From CAJINA01 sp964647585 (lineage in GTDB: Bacteria; Desulfobacterota; Desulfobacteria; Desulfobacterales; CAJINA01): a DNA stretch of 64,000 nt. Positions 59,618 through 64,000 of this stretch are shown in pieces. The notes below the pieces were generated by a model, which did no database searches, was not told the DNA's origin, and saw only the letters and a list, made by a program, of their open reading frames with translations. The position numbers were made by a program, and so were the translations under genes. The stretch covers positions 11,136-75,135 of the forward strand of contig CAZYGG010000009.1 in assembly GCA_964647585.1 (NCBI GenBank), given 5' to 3'. The number at the start of each line of letters is the position of its first letter. Position 1 is the stretch's first letter.

Positions 59618-61369
59618 CTATCCATCCGCTGAGCCAACCGCGGTAGGCACACCGCCGGCCCACTGGATTTTTCCAGGTTCCCTGATTGTTTCTGCGCGGG
59701 GCTCAGTATCGAGTTTCCGGGCCGCCCGATTCTTTTCGTAAAAGGCCCCGGGTTCCAGGGTCCAGCCCCTTGCCAGACGTTTCTCTTCGAGTCTTGTGGT
59801 GACCAGCAAATACCGCCCCACCACGGGCGCAATCAGGCGGGTCTTTAGACCGAACTCTCGATAGATGTCCTTTAAAAGATCGGACAGCTCGGAAAAAAGC
59901 CTGGGGTCATGTCGATATTTTCTGCACATGGCCCAGACGGCCCCGGCCCAGGTCGACCTAAGCCCCTCGGCCTCGAATTCGAAGCGTCTTCTGATTCTTG
60001 CTCTCGGATCATGTTTGTATTTCTGCCATCCGGTCAAAAGGACCCGCTGCAGCCTGGCAAGGCTGGGCCCGTTGATTTCAAAATCACGGTTAAAAGCATT
60101 CAGCAGATAGCGTTCTTCGTGCCCTTCCGGAATATGCTTGTGCCGGTAGTTAAACCGGTACTGCCCATGGGTATCGGCAAAGGATATTTTAGCTTGACTG
60201 AACAGGGTTCCGGCCTGCCGGTGCTGCGCATACAATGGTGTCCCGGGAATGGGTGTGTACAGCATAAACTGGTGAAAAACAGTCTGGTGACTTACGGCGT
60301 AATCGATAGCCGCATCAATGTTTTCCGGGGTATGTTCTTCCAGGCCGATGATCGATGACCCCAGCACCCGGATCCCGTTTGACTGCAGGGACGCAACCAG
60401 TTCACGGGTATCGATCCCGGAAAGTTTGGCATATTTGCTCTGCCGGCCTTCCAGCCCCATCCAGACCCAGCCAATGCCCAGTCCCACCAGCTGCTCCATG
60501 GTATAGGACTTGAGAACCCGGGCGGAACTGAAAACATTCAGAGCCCAGCTTTTGTCATTTTCCTCCATGAGTTCCAGCAACCGCAGCGCCCGCTGCCGAT
60601 GGAAAAGGAAATTTTCGTCCATGACAAAAAAGGAGTTGACTTTCAGTTTCCGTTCCAGCCGTTCCATCTCGGCAAACAGCTCATCTCCCGTTTCGAAGAA
60701 ATTGACGAACTTCCCCTTGCCGCCGAACAGGGCAGAGGTTGAACAAAAGTTGCACCCCAAAGGGCAGCCCACGGAAGGTATCAGCATGGCCGCCGTGTCG
60801 CCTTCGCCCTCACTGAGGGTGTGCCCGAGAATACGGGTTTTGAATCCCGAGATAACGGCAGGGTGTTTTACCGGCTTGTCCGGATCAAGGCCGAGATACG
60901 TGCGAAACCACCGCACACCTTCACCCCTGACGATATGATCCGCGCTGATAATATCCGCCAGGCCGCCCTTGTTGGCAATATGCCCACCCACCACGATAGT
61001 GGCCCGGGGCTGATATTCCCTTATGAGTTCACACATCTTCTGGACCTTGCCGATGTTGGGCAAAATGGCGCTGATACCGATAATATCGTAAGTATTGTTT
61101 TTCAGCTCATCAATAAAACGTTCAAGGTCAGGAAAATCCAGGAGCGTGCAGGGGGCCTCTAAATTTTCCTTGATAAGCATGAGACCGAACGAGCGGTGGA
61201 ACATCCTTAGTGAATAAACCCCCTGAACCCGGGTCACCTGGTTCTGGTAAAGTTCCATGGGGTTGTTCTTGCGACTGCCGTAAATATCATCCTGCGCGAA
61301 AGGACCGAAAACACTGGACAGCAGGACTCTGGCATTTTTGCCGAGAGGATGTACCGCGGGGAATGTCAT
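59618..61369 (-). CDS. B12-binding radical SAM protein
   Basis: 583 residues. N-terminal cobalamin-binding-like domain (about 60-170: 'DIIGISAILPNIGKVQKMCELI', 'IVVGGHIAN'), radical SAM domain about 190-400 with the cluster motif 'GCPLGCNFCSTS' (CxxxCxxC), and a 150-residue C-terminal part of unknown type. No base-on DxHxxG motif is visible. Such proteins methylate unactivated carbons or carry out other radical chemistry, for example on lipids and tetrapyrroles; the substrate is unknown. CAGGAG before the ATG. Confidence 0.87.
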   Translation of the reverse strand: MTFPAVHPLGKNARVLLSSVFGPFAQDDIYGSRKNNPMELYQNQVTRVQGVYSLRMFHRSFGLMLIKENLEAPCTLLDFPDLERFIDELKNNTYDIIGISAILPNIGKVQKMCELIREYQPRATIVVGGHIANKGGLADIISADHIVRGEGVRWFRTYLGLDPDKPVKHPAVISGFKTRILGHTLSEGEGDTAAMLIPSVGCPLGCNFCSTSALFGGKGKFVNFFETGDELFAEMERLERKLKVNSFFVMDENFLFHRQRALRLLELMEENDKSWALNVFSSARVLKSYTMEQLVGLGIGWVWMGLEGRQSKYAKLSGIDTRELVASLQSNGIRVLGSSIIGLEEHTPENIDAAIDYAVSHQTVFHQFMLYTPIPGTPLYAQHRQAGTLFSQAKISFADTHGQYRFNYRHKHIPEGHEERYLLNAFNRDFEINGPSLARLQRVLLTGWQKYKHDPRARIRRRFEFEAEGLRSTWAGAVWAMCRKYRHDPRLFSELSDLLKDIYREFGLKTRLIAPVVGRYLLVTTRLEEKRLARGWTLEPGAFYEKNRAARKLDTEPRAETIREPGKIQWAGGVPTAVGSADG

Positions 61370-61634
61370 GGTGTGATCTCCTGATAAAAGGTGGCAACAT
61401 CGCTGGCGTTAACCAAACCATTGTTGTTCTAAAACAGGCGATCACATTTTAACAAGCTGATTTCAGGGATTTACATTTGTTTTACAAAGGAGGCGGGAAT
61501 CAGGGCGTTGCCCCCCTGATTTGCATAGGGCTGCGGGCATGGCGCATAGGGAAAAATCCAACTGCTTAGTTTAGTGCTCTAAATACAATTTTATGCTTGT
61601 ATCGGGTCCAGCGCCGGCTATTTATAGAGGGCCG

Positions 61635-62759
61635 TCATTTATCTATCGTTTCCGACGAGGCCGCATCAATGTCGATAATTTTTTTCCCGTCCACATAGTC
61701 CTTCGTGGCATATTGGGTAATATTTTGAAATTTCTGGATGGTTTTTCTCATTCTCTCGACATTTTTGGTTAACAACCGGGACAATTTGGAATTGCGTTGA
61801 TGATCATCGGAGGGTTGAGCCAATTTTTCGGTGCATGTCAGCACAACCTGTAAGGGGTTGTTGAGCTCATGCCCCACCGCACCAGCCAATTCCAGGACAG
61901 ACAGTAATTTTTCTTTGGCAAGGCGCTCTTCTTCAACCTGTTTACCCTTGGAAATATCCATAAAATAGGCCAAAGCAGCGCGCCGGCCGCCATATTGGAT
62001 TGAGGTGGCGGTTTCCAAAATCCATTTGGTATTACCGTATTTGTCGGAGATGCAAAATTCGTATGGAAAAAGACGCTCGGCTTTCAACCGCCTGATGAAA
62101 TCTGCTTTAACCTGGCGCCGGTAATCTGGTTGGACGATGTTGAGCGGATAGGTTCCGATCAGTTCATCTTCACTGTATCCCGTGATTCGCATAAACTCCG
62201 GGTTGACATACTTGAATTTGGCGTCTTGCACAATGTAGCAGCCAATCAGGGAGTTGTGTATGCTCACCTCAAACTCTTTCTCGGCTTGTTTACGCCGGGT
62301 GTTGTCCCGGATGAATCCTTCAATTGCAATGGGTTGCCCGCCTTTATCACGTACGACGGTCCAGAGGTCATGCATGACGCGCACGGAACCGTCGGGGTTC
62401 AAAAAGCGATACTCTATTTCTCCGCTTTTATTTTGGGGCTGGAAGGATAACGTTCTGGCGGCTTTGACTTTTTCACGGTCATCGGGATGGATCCGCAGGC
62501 GGACACTTTTGGGAGAAAGCGTTGTTACACCATTTTCTTCCATTGCAAACAAGGATAGGAATTGTTTGTTGAAAAATGGGAAGGTTCGCGATTCGATATC
62601 GAATTGATAGATGGCATCCGGGGATCGGTCGGCAAGCTGCTGAAAATCTTCTGACAGCAGACGGATCATTGTATTGCCTTGTTTTTTGGACCCCGCTAAC
62701 TCCAGTTCCAGCGCCTTTGCCCTGGCTTCCAATTCTGCATAGGTAGGTTTTGTTGTCAT
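61635..62759 (-). CDS. PAS sensor with HisKA domain but no ATPase domain
   Basis: 374 residues. N-terminal coiled coil (about 5-30), PAS domain 1 (about 38-155, with 'IHPDDREKVKAARTL' and PAC 'IEYRFLNPDGSVR'), PAS domain 2 (about 160-275), then a dimerisation/phosphoacceptor helix with His in 'AGAVGHELNNPLQVVL' (about 300). The gene stops about 65 residues later, without N, G1 or G2 boxes. Either a naturally short partner phosphorylated in trans, or a truncated kinase. Stop at 61635-61637 is followed by no remaining HATPase sequence that I can see. Confidence 0.8.
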   Translation of the reverse strand: MTTKPTYAELEARAKALELELAGSKKQGNTMIRLLSEDFQQLADRSPDAIYQFDIESRTFPFFNKQFLSLFAMEENGVTTLSPKSVRLRIHPDDREKVKAARTLSFQPQNKSGEIEYRFLNPDGSVRVMHDLWTVVRDKGGQPIAIEGFIRDNTRRKQAEKEFEVSIHNSLIGCYIVQDAKFKYVNPEFMRITGYSEDELIGTYPLNIVQPDYRRQVKADFIRRLKAERLFPYEFCISDKYGNTKWILETATSIQYGGRRAALAYFMDISKGKQVEEERLAKEKLLSVLELAGAVGHELNNPLQVVLTCTEKLAQPSDDHQRNSKLSRLLTKNVERMRKTIQKFQNITQYATKDYVDGKKIIDIDAASSETIDK

Positions 62760-63121
62760 TTAGACTATCTTCAGAGAGTAAGTTAACTTTTGACTTCAAA
62801 TCAGCGGCGACAAAATATTGGGGTGGCAATCATTCCCCTGACATTATCAGTTGCCCACATTCCGTCACGACCAGGCCTGCCCGGCCTGTAATAAAACGCA
62901 AGCTCAGGCTAATTATATGTAAGCATGATTTTTTACCTTTTCAATATGGTCTTGCTCGATTCCATTCACACCTGACGATCCCGGTCAATGGCGAAGCCTG
63001 ATAAATTAGAAACCGGGATGCCAGTAAGGCCACCCCGGTTTGAGGAATAATACAGGTATTTTCCACTGCTCATAAAATCAGAAATACCATCAGAAAATGG
63101 TCGCAGTCGTGATTGAAGATG
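62760..63121. other. Intergenic region
   Basis: Contains the hairpin at 63010-63041; nothing else recognised. Confidence 0.4.
63010..63041 (-). terminator. Candidate terminator of the lipoprotein gene
   Basis: AAACCGGG (63010-63017) pairs with CCCGGTTT (63034-63041). Read on the minus strand, the stem is followed by the moderately T-rich CTAATTTAT. Confidence 0.5.
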
Positions 63122-63760
63122 TCAGGGTTTCTCCACGGAGATGGCAATCATCTCGGTGACCAGAAACACCACCTTTTCCCCGACTTTGCGTTTGCTCAGA
63201 TCGATATCAGCGCGCACGGGAAAGGTTTCCATGCTGCCGTCTTCGAAGCGCAGAGTGGCCGTGCGCCGGGCCGCATCGATGGCTGCAACCGTGGCGGTGA
63301 TCTGCACGGTCCCGGCCACCAGACCACCAGGTTGGGCGCCCCTGGGAGCCAGCGCCACCACAGCTCCAGCGCCGTCCGGTGCGGCGACCCCTTCCTCTTC
63401 GAGAAAAATGACCGTTTCTTCGGTCAGGGTGGCCTTGACCAGGTCGCCTTTACGGATCTGGTCGAAGTTGACGGCTTCCGGCCCCACCTTGACAGTGGCC
63501 TCCTCCCCGTCCGGCAGCATAAGCGTCAATTTACGGTTGGCCGTATCAACGGCTGCCACTCTCACGCTTACCTCAACGGTATTGACGAAGACTCCGCCCG
63601 GAACGCCTTCCGCCATGGTAGCGCTGCTTTCCCCGGTGGGGGCCGGCGGCGGTGGGGTTGTCTGGCAGGCGATCAGGAAGCAAAGTGCCGCCAGGACTAC
63701 TGCCAGGGTGGTAAATCTCATTGGATGGAGGGCCGAATTTCGGCCGGGTTTCTGTTGCAT
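63122..63760 (-). CDS. Lipoprotein with duplicated domain
   Basis: 212 residues from the ATG at 63760, preceded by AAAGGAG. Signal peptide with lipobox 'FLIAC' (Cys about residue 32), a Pro-rich linker, then two related modules of about 65 residues: 'VRVAAVDTANRKLTLMLPDG' and 'ATVAAIDAARRTATLRFEDG', each followed by a 'DLVKATLTEE' or 'EKVVFLVTEM' strand. Likely an outer or periplasmic membrane-bound lipoprotein made of two small beta barrels. Function unknown. Confidence 0.75.
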   Translation of the reverse strand: MQQKPGRNSALHPMRFTTLAVVLAALCFLIACQTTPPPPAPTGESSATMAEGVPGGVFVNTVEVSVRVAAVDTANRKLTLMLPDGEEATVKVGPEAVNFDQIRKGDLVKATLTEETVIFLEEEGVAAPDGAGAVVALAPRGAQPGGLVAGTVQITATVAAIDAARRTATLRFEDGSMETFPVRADIDLSKRKVGEKVVFLVTEMIAISVEKP

Positions 63761-64000
63761 GGGTGTTCTCCTTTCAATAGGTCTGATAAATTTCATTCCG
63801 AACCCAACAGTTCGGAATTATATCAAGCTATACTGAAGCTGTACATAACATAGTTGGCACTACCAGTGTAAACAATATTGTCAATATTCTTTGGTCAACG
63901 ATAGTCTATAGAACTGAGGAATAATGGTAGCAGTGCTCGCCATTGGATATCTAATAAGAGCTTTATCCATCGTCCCGCGCTGGCATAAGGTACAGGGTAT
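63761..64000. other. Right end of window
   Basis: AT-rich upstream region of the lipoprotein gene. No reliable promoter or further gene recognised. Confidence 0.35.

Overview
The window reads as a piece of a draft genome (it holds one 100-N scaffold gap) from an anaerobic member of the Desulfobacterota (old Deltaproteobacteria). This is inferred from the gene mix: an anaerobic Ni-type CO dehydrogenase with an Mrp/NBP35-NifX-IscU accessory set under a sigma-54 activator, many PAS sensor proteins, cytidylate kinase-like proteins, LIV and TAXI-TRAP uptake systems, and a two-carboxylate (Na+-type) F0 rotor. No rRNA, tRNA, CRISPR array, phage or intact insertion sequence was found.

Layout. 1-2.8 kb: end of an Mla-type lipid transport operon (degenerate ATPase, MCE protein) and NAD kinase. 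3.1-9.1 kb: an XRE-cupin regulator and a complete livKHMGF branched-chain amino acid ABC operon. 9.1-14.5 kb: dynamin-like GTPase, flavodoxin, SET-domain protein, lipoprotein, and a pncA-pncB NAD salvage pair. 14.9-18.6 kb: an F0-only ATP synthase operon (atpZ, atpI, a, a four-hairpin c, a single-hairpin c, b, b') without any F1 gene. 18.6-24.9 kb: two cytidylate kinase-like proteins around a large PAS histidine kinase, a lone receiver and a double Usp protein. 25.2-32 kb: sigma-54 activator, CooS, and Fe-S/ORP-like accessory genes, ending in a NifX-like gene remnant. 32.4-33.5 kb: PAS-adenylate cyclase. 34.2-43.6 kb: an operon for uptake and CoA activation of an unknown carboxylate (M14 peptidase, AMP-forming ligase of malonyl-CoA synthetase type, MBL hydrolase, TAXI-TRAP, CoA-transferase) with a divergent FCD-GntR regulator. 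44-49 kb: proAB and a SpoT-like protein with a decayed synthetase. 49.3-55 kb: a class III cyclase and, in the same orientation, a three-part transporter-HEAT-cyclic-nucleotide-binding protein plus a SUMF1 protein. 55.7-64 kb: gamma-carbonic anhydrase, a CDF metal transporter broken only by the assembly gap, OsmC, a phytochelatin-synthase-like protease, a B12-radical SAM enzyme, a kinase lacking its ATPase domain and a duplicated-domain lipoprotein.

The strongest unusual signal is the F0 operon. The 324-residue c protein has four c hairpins, but only the first keeps the ion-binding glutamate (E65); the equivalent residue is Gln in the other three. It is encoded next to a normal single-hairpin c with a much better ribosome binding site, which predicts a mixed rotor with fewer ion sites per turn, beyond the two-hairpin case known from Acetobacterium woodii. 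Second are the cyclase/cyclic-nucleotide-gated-like transporter pair, and the sigma-54 promoter of cooS with two phased copies of a dyad whose perfect copy lies beside the regulator gene.

Intergenic DNA between 46 and 60 kb is rich in dispersed palindromic repeats, and a short TAGAAGCTATCT-like motif recurs at stop codons across the window.
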